From NCBI RefSeq assembly GCF_002954765.1, contig NZ_MTPW01000001.1, forward strand, positions 2,741,501 to 2,805,500: a DNA stretch of 64,000 nucleotides, read 5' to 3'. A program made the translations under genes and the position numbers. Positions 33,417 to 41,940 of this stretch are shown here, piece by piece. Source of the DNA: Nonlabens arenilitoris (GTDB lineage: Bacteria; Bacteroidota; Bacteroidia; Flavobacteriales; Flavobacteriaceae). Position 1 is the stretch's first letter, and the number at the start of each line of letters is the position of its first letter. The notes beneath the pieces were generated by a model, which had not been told where the DNA came from, searched no databases, and worked only from the letters and a program-made list of their open reading frames with translations.

Positions 33417-33438
33417 GTAGACAAATTAAACAATAACA

Positions 33439-34308
33439 ATGAAAAAATTAATCGTAGTGATTTTGTGTGCAGGAACACTATTTTCTTGTGCATCAAAAAA
33501 AGATCTGGAAGCAGCACTTGCTAAACAGCAATCAACTCAAGAACTTTTAGATACAGCAACAGTCAAGCTTAACGCCTGTCTGTCTGATGAGAAAGCTGCT
33601 CAAGCAAAATTAAGTGCTTTACAAAGCGAAATTAAAAACCTAAGAGAAAGTAATGCTTCTTTATTGAATAATGTAGGTGATCTAGCCACGTTATCTAAAA
33701 AAGATGCAGAGATTTTAGAAACATCGCTAGAGCGCATCAGAGAAAAAGATTTACAGATTAAAACCTTAAATGAAGCGCTGACTAAAAAGGATAGTGTGAC
33801 CATCGCATTAGTAACTTCAATTAAGAGCTCACTAGGAAACGTTAATGATGAAGATATCAACGTAAACGTAGAAAAAGGTGTGGTGTTTATATCGATCAGT
33901 GATAAGTTATTATTTGCGAGTGGTAGCGATCAAATCAATAGCAATGCTTTTACAGTGTTAGGTAAAGTAGGAACGATACTTAAAGATAAGTCTAATATGG
34001 AAGTGATGATTGAAGGTCATACAGACAGTCAGCCTATCGCGTCTGGTAAATTTAAAGATAACTGGGATTTAAGTACAGCGCGTGCAGCTGCCATAACCCG
34101 TTATTTACAAGAAAAAGAGCAAATCAATCCTGCAAGAATGACTGCAGCTGGACGTTCATATTATGTGCCTATTGCTAGTAATGACACTGCAGAAGGTAGA
34201 GCAAAGAACCGCAGAACTAGAATCATCATTCTTCCTAAACTGGATCAATTCTTTGATATGATCGAGTCTGGTATGGAACAAGCCAAGCTAGATGCTAAAA
34301 AACAATAA
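33439..34308 (+). CDS. OmpA-family peptidoglycan-binding lipoprotein
   Basis: A 289-residue outer-membrane lipoprotein: signal MKKLIVVILCAGTLFSC with Cys17. Residues 20-125 are a long coiled coil (ALAKQQSTQELLDTATVKL ... LERIREKDLQIKTLNEAL). The OmpA-like domain at about 140-270 has LLFASGSDQINSNAFTVLGKV, EGHTDSQPI, the DLSTARAAAI helix and RAKNRRTRIIILP, the residues that grip diaminopimelate in the cell wall. It is a wall-anchoring protein, normal for Bacteroidota. A strong terminator follows. Confidence 0.93.
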   Translation: MKKLIVVILCAGTLFSCASKKDLEAALAKQQSTQELLDTATVKLNACLSDEKAAQAKLSALQSEIKNLRESNASLLNNVGDLATLSKKDAEILETSLERIREKDLQIKTLNEALTKKDSVTIALVTSIKSSLGNVNDEDINVNVEKGVVFISISDKLLFASGSDQINSNAFTVLGKVGTILKDKSNMEVMIEGHTDSQPIASGKFKDNWDLSTARAAAITRYLQEKEQINPARMTAAGRSYYVPIASNDTAEGRAKNRRTRIIILPKLDQFFDMIESGMEQAKLDAKKQ

Positions 34309-34330
34309 GTAGTTTATCTCTTATATAAAG

Positions 34331-34362
34331 AAAAACGCCTCAAGAAATTGAGGCGTTTTTTT
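34331..34362 (+). terminator. Rho-independent terminator after the OmpA gene
   Basis: AAAAACGCCTCAA pairs with TTGAGGCGTTTTT around GAAA, then a T-run. Confidence 0.92.
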
Positions 34363-34383
34363 ATGTACCATTTAAAACCTGTC

Positions 34384-34404
34384 ATGCTGAATTTATTTCA
34401 GCAT
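34384..34404. repeat. Short inverted repeat of the TCATGCTGAA type
   Basis: ATGCTGAA-N5-TTCAGCAT in the context GTCATGCTGAATTTATTTCA. I recall TCATGCTGAA...TTCAGCATCT as a dispersed intergenic repeat in Bacteroidota; only one copy is seen in this window. Confidence 0.5.
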
Positions 34405-34459
34405 CTGCAAGTGATGGAAAAGTAGGTGTGTAACACCTGAATCGTCTAACTACTAAATA

Positions 34460-35080
34460 TTATACTACCTGAAAGATAGCTGCTCCATAGATGGCAAAAC
34501 GTACAAATCTTAAAAGACCTATGATAAGCCACCATTTAAAATCATACTTCAACATACCAGCCACCAGACTAGAAATAGAAAAAGGTAGTGGAAGTAAAGC
34601 ACCTACCGCAATAAGAATACCACCCCATTTTCTAGCCATGACTAATTGCTTTGCCATTCTTACTTCTAGGTAATAATGTATGCTAGGAATCTTAAGAGCA
34701 CGACGACCTAAGAAATAAGCCGTCATTCCACCTAGATAGGAGAGAAGAGCGATTAAAAATAAGTTCCAAATAGGTGTTGCGGTTTTACCTGCCCAAGCGA
34801 TAAACAGCTCAGGCGGAATCAATCCTAACACGGTTTCTGAAATATAGAAGAACGCTAAAACACCATAATCCGGTAGTTTTTCTACGGCTAATTCTAGCAT
34901 GGTAGGAATATCCATCACCCAAAAGTGAATCGCAGCTAGAATACCTACTACAACTAGTACAGGTGGCATTGATTTTTTAATGCTCTCAACCACAAAGGAA
35001 TAAAACCCAGTAAGTTTATAGTAGCGGTGCGCTCTATTGAATTGAAATTTGCTTTTATGTCTTTTTGCTGTATCTGACAC
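34460..35080 (-). CDS. VTT-domain (DedA/TVP38-like) membrane protein
   Basis: A 206-residue inner-membrane protein. The VTT/SNARE-associated domain is seen in YISETVLGLIPPELFIAWAGK, LGGMTAYFLGRRALK, and GILIAVGALLPLPFSISSLVAGMLKYDF, the conserved re-entrant helices with a proline and Gly-rich centre. Some DedA members recycle undecaprenyl phosphate or support membrane-potential homeostasis; which role applies here cannot be read. The N-terminus is long and basic (SDTAKRHKSKFQFNRAHRYYK). It is divergent from the helicase gene. Confidence 0.85.
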   Translation of the reverse strand: MSDTAKRHKSKFQFNRAHRYYKLTGFYSFVVESIKKSMPPVLVVVGILAAIHFWVMDIPTMLELAVEKLPDYGVLAFFYISETVLGLIPPELFIAWAGKTATPIWNLFLIALLSYLGGMTAYFLGRRALKIPSIHYYLEVRMAKQLVMARKWGGILIAVGALLPLPFSISSLVAGMLKYDFKWWLIIGLLRFVRFAIYGAAIFQVV

Positions 35081-35201
35081 TGTGAATCGAATAAGAGTAC
35101 AAAAATAATGATTTTAAGCGGTGTTCATTGTTAATATAATGGCAAGAAAAAATTATTAGTTAAACCTAGAAAAATGGGCTGCATAAAGTATTTAAAAGCG
35201 C

Positions 35202-35209
35202 TATTTTTG
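35202..35209 (+). promoter_or_regulatory. -7 box for the helicase gene
   Basis: TATTTTTG matches TAnnTTTG, 29 bp before the ATG at 35239. Confidence 0.5.
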
Positions 35210-35238
35210 CAAATCTCAAAATTTAAAGAAAGCCATTG

Positions 35239-36753
35239 ATGACCTCTAATCCTGATACTAAAGTTAAGTCGCTGTATGATTACCAAAAACGTGACCTAGC
35301 TGAGATTTTTGACCGTATCGATAATAAATCAGACGATTATAACCTTCTATATCAATTACCTACAGGTGGTGGTAAAACAGTTATATTTTCAGAAATCGTA
35401 AGAAAGTATCTCAAAGAAAAGCAGAAAAAAGTAGTTATTCTTACTCACCGTATCGAGTTGTGTAAGCAAACCTCTAAAATGCTTAACGGCTTTGATGTGA
35501 AGAATAAAGTCATCAATTCTAAGGTAAAAGAGCTTGATGATCAAAACGAGTACCAGTGTTTTGTGGCGATGGTAGAGACATTGAACAATAGATTGCAAGA
35601 CGATAAACTAGAATTAGAGGATATAGGTCTGGTTATTATTGATGAAGCACACTATAACAGTTTTAGAAAATTGTTTAAATATTTTGAACACTGTTTTATA
35701 CTAGGTGTAACAGCGACTCCATTAAGTTCTAACTTTAAGTTACCTATGAAGGATAACTATAAAGAATTGATTGTAGGTGATAGTATATCATCTCTAGTAA
35801 ATCAAGGTTTCCTAGCGCAGGCAGTAACACACACCTATGATGTAGGTCTTAGTGGGCTTACCATAGGTATGAATGGTGATTATACGGTAAAATCGAGTGA
35901 GAAACTGTATATCGATTCGTCTATGCAAGAGAAGCTATTGCAATCTTACAATGACGTATGTAAAGGAAAGAAAACATTAATTTTTAATAACGGTATTCGT
36001 ACCTCAATAGAAGTAGAAGAAACTTTTAAAAGGGCAGGAATAGAAGTAAGACACTTAGATAATACCAATACAAAAGAAGAACGTAAAGAGATTCTTAAAT
36101 GGTTTAAAAATAAGCCAGATGCCGTTCTTACTTCAGTGAGTATCTTAACAACAGGTTTTGATGAGCCTAGTGTAGAGTGTATCATTCTTAACAGAGCGAC
36201 AAAATCGTTAACCTTGTATTATCAAATGATAGGTCGTGGTTCTCGTATCCTTAAAAATAAAAAAGAGTTCCATATTGTCGATTTAGGGAATAATGTAGCT
36301 CGATTTGGTTTATGGAATGAGCCTGTGGACTGGCAACAAGTGTTCAGATCTCCAGATTTTTATGTAGAGAACATTGTATCTGATGAAGAGATTGAACGCA
36401 ATTTTGTGTACAGAATGCCTGTCGATGTAAAAGCTGAGTTTCCTAACACAACTGATTTTACCTTTGATGTTAAAGGAGCTTATAAACGCATTACTAAAGA
36501 AAACCGTAAATCTAAAGAAGTGCTAGATGAGTCTATCGCACAACACGTACAATGGTGTGTAGAGAATAGTGAAGACGTTTTTGACGCACGTATTCTAGCG
36601 AAGCTTCTTAAAGAGGATATTAAAGATAGAATTCGTCGTTACTCATATTGTATCATTAATAATACAAACAACTATAAGGACTGGTTAGAAGAAGACTATT
36701 ACCGTAGATTACGCCTTGCAATTCAACAAGAGTTTGCTGGTGTAGATGCTTAA
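35239..36753 (+). CDS. DEAD/DEAH-box SF2 helicase
   Basis: A 504-residue superfamily 2 ATPase. Motif I is PTGGGKT, motif Ia is VILTHRIEL, motif II is IIDEAHYN, motif III is VTATPL, and motif VI is YYQMIGRGSR. The start ATG at 35239 follows a TTG codon; ATG is preferred. The C-terminal 130 residues (KSKEVLDESIAQHVQWCVEN ... LKEDIKDRIRRYSYC) have no named domain. The layout resembles RadD/YejH-like and type III restriction-like helicases, with no nuclease domain present. It is a housekeeping-looking single gene. Confidence 0.9.
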   Translation: MTSNPDTKVKSLYDYQKRDLAEIFDRIDNKSDDYNLLYQLPTGGGKTVIFSEIVRKYLKEKQKKVVILTHRIELCKQTSKMLNGFDVKNKVINSKVKELDDQNEYQCFVAMVETLNNRLQDDKLELEDIGLVIIDEAHYNSFRKLFKYFEHCFILGVTATPLSSNFKLPMKDNYKELIVGDSISSLVNQGFLAQAVTHTYDVGLSGLTIGMNGDYTVKSSEKLYIDSSMQEKLLQSYNDVCKGKKTLIFNNGIRTSIEVEETFKRAGIEVRHLDNTNTKEERKEILKWFKNKPDAVLTSVSILTTGFDEPSVECIILNRATKSLTLYYQMIGRGSRILKNKKEFHIVDLGNNVARFGLWNEPVDWQQVFRSPDFYVENIVSDEEIERNFVYRMPVDVKAEFPNTTDFTFDVKGAYKRITKENRKSKEVLDESIAQHVQWCVENSEDVFDARILAKLLKEDIKDRIRRYSYCIINNTNNYKDWLEEDYYRRLRLAIQQEFAGVDA

Positions 36754-36759
36754 ATATGA

Positions 36760-36775
36760 CGCTTCCGCGAAAGCG
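36760..36775. repeat. 16-bp palindrome, copy 8
   Basis: CGCTTCCGCGAAAGCG: the changed base is in the left arm, the opposite arm from copies 4 and 5. It starts 7 bp after the helicase stop, and the flanks also read in the opposite sense. Confidence 0.85.
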
Positions 36776-36800
36776 TTATTCTCAACAACTATAATGCATA

Positions 36801-36838
36801 AAAAAAGCAGCTATCTCCATTAGATAGCTGCTTTTTTT
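36801..36838. terminator. Terminator between helicase and M28 peptidase genes
   Basis: AAAAAAGCAGCTATCT pairs with AGATAGCTGCTTTTTT around a short loop; A and T runs on both sides allow use in both directions. Confidence 0.9.
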
Positions 36839-36854
36839 TATGAATATTGTGAAT

Positions 36855-37898
36855 CTACTTTAAGGTAGGTCTGTTTTCGTTATTTGCTAACTCCCAAGCA
36901 GTCACAAATACTAGTTGAGTTCTTTTTTGATAAAGTTCATACTCAATTTTATCAGGTGTGTCTCCGGCACGGTGATAGTCCTCGTGAGTACCGTTAAAAT
37001 AAAATATCACTGGTACATCATTCTTTGCAAAGTTATAATGGTCAGAACGATAGTAGAATCTGTTAGGGTCATCTTTACCGTTATAAGTGTAGTCCAGATC
37101 CAGTTTCATGTATTTTTCATTAGCCATTTCAGAAAGGTCATGTAAATCTTGACTTAACATGTCACTACCTATTAAGTAGATGTAATCTGTTTTTGCCTCT
37201 CTTTTAGGGTCTATGCGACCTATCATATCTATATTAAGATTAGCAATTGTATTTTCCATAGCATATACTGGATTCTCTGAGTAGTATTTACTACCATAAA
37301 GACCGATCTCTTCACCAGTAACGTGTAAGAATAGGATAGAGCGTTTAGGTCCGTATCCGTCCTCTGCGGCTTTCTTAAAAGCTTCGGCAATCTCGATAAG
37401 TGCAATCGTACCACTACCATCATCATCAGCTCCATTAAAAACAACCCCATTTTTAGTACCTATGTGGTCTAAGTGAGCAGATATTACTAGTACTTCTTCA
37501 GGCTTTTCAGTTCCTTTAATGAATCCTAATACATTTTCTGAGGTAAGGTCTGGCTTGTTGAAATAGCTGCCTGGAACGGTCTGGAAATAAGAACCATCTA
37601 GATTACCACCAGCAACGCCCATTTTCTCATATAAGGACTTTAGGTATTCTACTGCTTTTTTCTGCCCTGGAGATCCTGTGTAACGACCTTCCATTTCATC
37701 ACTGGCATAAAAGTAAAGTTGATCTCTCAACTCATCTAGTGTAATGGTATTTGCATACTTCATGGCGTCTACATCTGCATATCCAGTAGTAGAAGTCATT
37801 TCTTGTTTATCTTTTTCTTCATTGGATTTTTTCTTGCTAGAGCAAGACGCGATAAGCGCTACGGCGCTTAAAGCCAGGATGGTGTGTTTAAAATTCAA
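36855..37898 (-). CDS. M28-family metallopeptidase lipoprotein
   Basis: A 347-residue exported zinc aminopeptidase. The lipobox ALIASC (Cys19) shows a lipoprotein. The PA-like spacing is followed by the M28 zinc ligands: His in ISAHLDHIG, Asp in NGADDDGSG, Glu-Glu in HVTGEEIGLYGS, Asp in LNIDMIG and His in THEDYHRAGDTPDKI. Di-zinc M28 enzymes remove N-terminal amino acids from peptides. The Lys-rich linker (KKKSNEEKDKQEM) follows the Cys. It is on the minus strand, 27 bp upstream of nothing that shows a clear link. Confidence 0.93.
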   Translation of the reverse strand: MNFKHTILALSAVALIASCSSKKKSNEEKDKQEMTSTTGYADVDAMKYANTITLDELRDQLYFYASDEMEGRYTGSPGQKKAVEYLKSLYEKMGVAGGNLDGSYFQTVPGSYFNKPDLTSENVLGFIKGTEKPEEVLVISAHLDHIGTKNGVVFNGADDDGSGTIALIEIAEAFKKAAEDGYGPKRSILFLHVTGEEIGLYGSKYYSENPVYAMENTIANLNIDMIGRIDPKREAKTDYIYLIGSDMLSQDLHDLSEMANEKYMKLDLDYTYNGKDDPNRFYYRSDHYNFAKNDVPVIFYFNGTHEDYHRAGDTPDKIEYELYQKRTQLVFVTAWELANNENRPTLK

Positions 37899-37925
37899 GA
37901 TAATATAGTTTAGTGTTGGGTTATA

Positions 37926-38720
37926 TTAATTGCGTTTAAGAACTTTGTACTCTTCATAGCACTCGCTAATCGCGTCTAGTATTTGAAGATCATTTGCGGT
38001 TTCAATAAAAGATTTAGAGTACTGGCAATTGCGCAATATCGCATCGATACTCACTTTATCCATTTGTAAAAGATTCATTAAAGTTTCTCGATCGTACTTG
38101 CTTTGCAGTAGGTTACGAATCTCATCTTGTTCTTTAATTTGCCTTAGCTTGCGCATTGAGGTACCTTTTTTACCAAATACGTTATAGAGAAAATCTGCCG
38201 GATTGAAAATGGATCCTAGCACCTTGGTCACAGCACCTGGCTCATCATTACCAGCTTCATATGCTTTAGGTAAACCACTAATGCTATAACGCCTATTATT
38301 ATATATAGGAGCCTTTCGTGCATCAATCTCTAAAAAACCAGTTAACGCCACCACTTTAATGTCGATTTCCTCTAACGCGATTCCTTTTTCTGTCATAGAA
38401 ATAGTTACATCTCCAAATTTGAGCCAGTCTTCTGTTACTTTAACTGTGATGGTTTCAAAGCCTATGTATGAGAAAAATAGCGTATCGTTAACGCGTGCAG
38501 GAATTTTAAAAGATCCAGATTCTGTTGAGATAGTACCTTTAACCTGATTAAGATTGACAATGTTCACATTGCTGATGATACTATCGTTTTTTGCATTGAG
38601 TATTTTACCAAAAACAGAAGTGCTTTTTGAATTCTCAGTGCTGTTGTTATTCTCTTGGGCTAGACTTATGCTAGTAATTAAGAGAAATAGTAATAGGGTA
38701 AGTTGTTGTATTGCTTTCAT
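37926..38720 (-). CDS. Exported protein with CarboxypepD_reg-like domain
   Basis: A 264-residue exported protein (signal MKAIQQLTLLLFLLITSISLAQ). Residues about 34-115 form a carboxypeptidase-regulatory-like beta sandwich (FGKILNAKNDSIISNVNIVN, GTISTESGSFKIPARVNDTLFFSYIGFE). This is the domain found at the front of TonB-dependent receptors, but no plug or barrel follows. The C-terminal 140 residues are helical and end EYKVLKRN. The role is unknown. It lies just upstream of the M28 peptidase gene. Confidence 0.82.
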   Translation of the reverse strand: MKAIQQLTLLLFLLITSISLAQENNNSTENSKSTSVFGKILNAKNDSIISNVNIVNLNQVKGTISTESGSFKIPARVNDTLFFSYIGFETITVKVTEDWLKFGDVTISMTEKGIALEEIDIKVVALTGFLEIDARKAPIYNNRRYSISGLPKAYEAGNDEPGAVTKVLGSIFNPADFLYNVFGKKGTSMRKLRQIKEQDEIRNLLQSKYDRETLMNLLQMDKVSIDAILRNCQYSKSFIETANDLQILDAISECYEEYKVLKRN

Positions 38721-38783
38721 TCTGTGAGCTAAAATAATGTAACGAGTTGGCTTTTAATGAGGTTTATTAATTAATTAACTACC

Positions 38784-39353
38784 TTAAGTTAAATAGGCAA
38801 TAAGTTTTTTCAACGCGATTCCACGGTGACTTATTTCACCTTTTTCTAATAAACTCATTTGTGCAAAGGTTTTGTCATAACCTTTAGGCATGAAAATAGG
38901 GTCGTATCCAAATCCTTTATCTCCATGATACTGCTCTGTAATCGTTCCTTCGCAAACACCTTCAAATAGTGTCTGACATCGATCCATGTCTAATGCAAAA
39001 ACAGTTACAAACCTTGCGCTACGATCTCTTTTATCTTCTAGATTTTTTAAAAGTAATTCCATGTTGTCGATACTGCTTTTGTGTTCGCCAGCATACCGTG
39101 CACTGTAAACGCCAGGTTCGTTATTAAGAGCAAGTACTTCTAGACCTGTGTCATCAGCAAATACGGGCATGTCATAACGCTGTCTTATAAACTGCACTTT
39201 CTGGGCGGCATTGCCTGAAATGGTGGATGAGGTTTCAGGGATCTCTTCATTCATTCCTATATCATCAAGGCTTAATAACTTAATGTTTTCAGGCATCATG
39301 ATTTGAACTTCTTTGAGCTTATTTTTATTATGAGTAGCAAATATGATTTCCAT
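38784..39353 (-). CDS. rdgB: Non-canonical purine NTP pyrophosphatase RdgB/HAM1
   Basis: Hydrolyses ITP, dITP and XTP to prevent their incorporation in nucleic acids. The HAM1 signatures are clear: IIFATHNKNKLKEVQ (phosphate loop), PVFADDTGLEVLALNNEPGVYSARYAG and GDKGFGYDPIFMPKG (specificity), with SHRGIALKKL at the end. The 189 residues are the usual length. It lies 3 bp downstream of the esterase gene. Confidence 0.95.
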   Translation of the reverse strand: MEIIFATHNKNKLKEVQIMMPENIKLLSLDDIGMNEEIPETSSTISGNAAQKVQFIRQRYDMPVFADDTGLEVLALNNEPGVYSARYAGEHKSSIDNMELLLKNLEDKRDRSARFVTVFALDMDRCQTLFEGVCEGTITEQYHGDKGFGYDPIFMPKGYDKTFAQMSLLEKGEISHRGIALKKLIAYLT

Positions 39354-39356
39354 ATC

Positions 39357-40001
39357 TTAAAAAGTATTAGAGATGTCGATTAATAATGCGGTGTCGACTT
39401 CATGTTTTATATCTGGCCTGTGTATCTCACATTCCGTGCCGAAAAGCATTTCAATTTTCTGGTTTTCTCTTGCAATTACATCAGTAGTAACATACTCGTC
39501 TCTGGTTCCAGATATATGAATATTTCGGTTTGACAATTCTTTAAACTTAACAGCATCTAACTCATTGAATTCGTTAGGTATAGAGCCACTGTGCATCACT
39601 AAAGCTTTAATAGGTAAGTTATAGTGTAATAAGTACCTTGTGGCAATAGAAACACCTTGCGAGTAGCCCATTAATACAAGTCTTTTATCATGATTTAAGC
39701 CTTCTTCATGTAAAACAGCATCTATGTAATTAAGATTGTTTTTCATCTCTTGATCTGTATCTACTCTGGTAAGCCAGCTTGATCCTACATGCTTGAAATT
39801 AGAACCCAGATAATATTTAGATGGCGCTTGTAATACTAGCACTGCATTTTTTAAAGGATCTAAGCCGGTGAAGTATTTTTTGAAAAACTGAGCGAGATAT
39901 CCTAACCCATGAAAGCAAACCCAAATATTCTCAGTAGTTTCTATTATAGGATTTAGTATCTCATAAGAATTAGTATGTTGATAAGAGATTGTTTTTACCA
40001 T
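39357..40001 (-). CDS. Alpha/beta hydrolase (phospholipase/carboxylesterase type)
   Basis: I start at the internal ATG at 40001 because the longer frame (to 40067) overlaps the divergent thioesterase. The protein has the carboxylesterase pattern: IWVCFHGLG (oxyanion hole), VLMGYSQGVSIATRY (nucleophile Ser in GYSQG), ISGTRDEYV (Asp) and DIKHEVD (His). About 214 residues, as for YpfH/Est2-type esterases. The substrate is unknown. It shares a 3-bp gap with rdgB. Confidence 0.85.
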   Translation of the reverse strand: MVKTISYQHTNSYEILNPIIETTENIWVCFHGLGYLAQFFKKYFTGLDPLKNAVLVLQAPSKYYLGSNFKHVGSSWLTRVDTDQEMKNNLNYIDAVLHEEGLNHDKRLVLMGYSQGVSIATRYLLHYNLPIKALVMHSGSIPNEFNELDAVKFKELSNRNIHISGTRDEYVTTDVIARENQKIEMLFGTECEIHRPDIKHEVDTALLIDISNTF

Positions 40002-40019
40002 AGTTTGATGTCTGTTCCT

Positions 40020-40027
40020 TATTTTTG
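40020..40027 (+). promoter_or_regulatory. -7 box for the MenI-like thioesterase gene
   Basis: TATTTTTG fits TAnnTTTG and lies only 8 bp before the ATG at 40036, so the mRNA would have almost no leader. Confidence 0.5.
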
Positions 40028-40035
40028 GTAAAGAT

Positions 40036-40455
40036 ATGGACAAAGAACAGATACTTGCTAGTTGCAATCAGATATGTAAAAATACACTTATGGAAACTCT
40101 AGAAATAGAGTTCATTGACGTAGGTGAGGATTTTCTAACCGCTCGTATGCCGGTAACTCATAGGGTTCATCAACCAGATGGTGTGTTGCATGGTGGTGCT
40201 AGCGTTGCTCTGGCAGAGTCTGTAGGTAGTGCGGCCAGTTATATTTTCTTGAATACTAGAGAATTTGCTATACGTGGATTGGAAATCAGTGCAAATCATA
40301 CAAAGTCAAAAAAAGACGGATCTGTATTTGCTACAGCTCGATTTTTACATAAAGGACGTACGACACAGCTTTGGGAAATTAAAATAGTAGATGAAGAAGG
40401 TAAGTTAATTTCTATCTGTAAACTCACCACTATTGCCTTAAAAAAAGATTCTTAA
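40036..40455 (+). CDS. Hotdog-fold thioesterase, probable DHNA-CoA hydrolase
   Basis: A 139-residue PaaI-type acyl-CoA thioesterase. The hotdog active-site loop HRVHQPDGVLHGGASVALAES holds the general-base Glu in ALAES; the long helix continues with VGSAASYIFL. Its position directly ahead of menF and menD makes 1,4-dihydroxy-2-naphthoyl-CoA hydrolase (MenI) the likely activity, as in many Bacteroidota. It starts 20 bp ahead of the menF reading frame, on the same strand. A generic PaaI role cannot be ruled out. Confidence 0.82.
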   Translation: MDKEQILASCNQICKNTLMETLEIEFIDVGEDFLTARMPVTHRVHQPDGVLHGGASVALAESVGSAASYIFLNTREFAIRGLEISANHTKSKKDGSVFATARFLHKGRTTQLWEIKIVDEEGKLISICKLTTIALKKDS

Positions 40456-40474
40456 ACCCTTTAAATTATCACGC

Positions 40475-41551
40475 TTGCGCGAAAAGTTATTTCAATACCT
40501 AGGTCATCTTCTTGAGCAAAACCTTCCATTTTTAGCACTTAAAATGGCTGGCTCTAGTCTAGTAAAAGTTATCGCTCAAAATGATCAAAAATGGTATAAA
40601 TCAGCACCTGACAAAGTGGCTTACGCGGTTTTTTCAAAATTTCAAGGATATGAAAATCAGGTTTATATAGCTGGTGAAAAGATTTTAAGCTTTAATTATG
40701 AAGTTTCTACATCGCAACCTAAAATTAACCAGTCGATAATTCCAGAAGATGGTAAAGAAGCCTACTTAGAACTATTTGAAAAAGCAATGTTGCGTTTACA
40801 AAACCAGCAATTGAGTAAGGTGGTTCTTTCTAGAAAACAAGAATTTGTTTTAAACGATTCTGATCTTGATATTTTTGAAAGATTATTAGATACTTACCCT
40901 ATGGCCAATGGTTATTTCTTCTTCCATCCTCAGGTAGGAAAATGGATGGGAGCAACACCAGAATTATTATTAAATGTTCAAAGTGATGGACTTAATGTAG
41001 CTCAATCAAAAATGGATGATTTACCCGTTACTGTTTCTACCATGTCACTAGCTGGAACAGCAGTTGATGATGGCAGTTTAAACCATATATGGGGCGATAA
41101 AGAGTTAGAAGAACAACAATTAGTAACAGATTTTATCATTTCACAATTCAAAGAATCTGCTGCGATCGATATTAAACAATCTGTTGTAGAAACTGTTAAA
41201 GCAGGTCACTTATTACATTTACGCACGATCATTAAAGCGCGATCTACAACTAGTGAGATAAAGACATTATTAAACGCTTTGCATCCTACACCTGCAGTTT
41301 GTGGATTACCTAGAGATGAGTCTATGGGATTTATTGTTAAGAACGAAAATTATGATCGTAGTTACTATACCGGCTATCTAGGTATTATTGAAGGTGCGCA
41401 GCACCATTATTTTGTGAATTTAAGATGTATGCAACTGTTAGAGAAAACAGCTGTAATTTATGTAGGTGGTGGTGTCACAGCAAAAAGCGAAGCAACACTA
41501 GAATATCAAGAAACTAGGGCAAAACTTCAAACCATGCATCGGTTATTATAA
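40475..41551 (+). CDS. menF: Isochorismate synthase MenF
   Basis: Converts chorismate to isochorismate, the first step to menaquinone. The chorismate-binding fold is plain: LSKVVLSRKQEF, WMGATPELLLN, SLAGTA, the active-site motif HLRTIIKAR and LHPTPAVCGLPRDESM, and the metal-site YTGYLGIIE ... VYVGGGVTAKSEATLEYQET. No ATG is near; TTG at 40475 gives a normal N-terminus. The sequence CGCTTGCGCGAAAAG at the start is a decayed relative of the palindrome. It sits between the thioesterase and menD, in order. Confidence 0.93.
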   Translation: MREKLFQYLGHLLEQNLPFLALKMAGSSLVKVIAQNDQKWYKSAPDKVAYAVFSKFQGYENQVYIAGEKILSFNYEVSTSQPKINQSIIPEDGKEAYLELFEKAMLRLQNQQLSKVVLSRKQEFVLNDSDLDIFERLLDTYPMANGYFFFHPQVGKWMGATPELLLNVQSDGLNVAQSKMDDLPVTVSTMSLAGTAVDDGSLNHIWGDKELEEQQLVTDFIISQFKESAAIDIKQSVVETVKAGHLLHLRTIIKARSTTSEIKTLLNALHPTPAVCGLPRDESMGFIVKNENYDRSYYTGYLGIIEGAQHHYFVNLRCMQLLEKTAVIYVGGGVTAKSEATLEYQETRAKLQTMHRLL

Positions 41552-41647
41552 GATACTTCTAAAAGCGGTTTTAAGTAAAGCACCACGCATTCTTTGAGGA
41601 GCACTTTCTCTAGTAGATGTCGTTCTGGAATGAGTAATGGTTCTCAT
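41546..41647 (-). CDS. Possible 33-residue basic small protein
   Basis: Starting at ATG 41647, the peptide begins MRTITHSRTTSTRES and ends GALLKTAFRSIL. It is Arg/Ser/Thr-rich with a hydrophobic C-terminus, overlapping the menF end by 6 bp on the opposite strand. It lies in the 389-bp gap before menD. The family is unknown; it may be spurious. The longer frame to 41746 adds a hydrophobic N-terminus. Confidence 0.35.
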   Translation of the reverse strand: MRTITHSRTTSTRESAPQRMRGALLKTAFRSIL

Positions 41648-41940
41648 AAATAAGTCCTTAAACTTTATTACAGTTGAGCTTATAAATAGAACTGATTCAT
41701 ATATTCCTATAAAGGTGTAGAAAATCACAAATTTGAATATTCTCATAGGTTAGTTAGTTTAAGAGAACTAAAGATGATGATTTTATTTTGAATAGCAAAG
41801 CCGATTTTTTTGAAATTAGTAATTCCATTGCCAAATGGTATGTATATACAGTTGAAATGAGTTAAATTATTAGAAATAATTGTAATTCATTTAGCAATTC
41901 ATATTTGAAGATTGTTATTGCCTGGTTTACCTTTGCTTTA

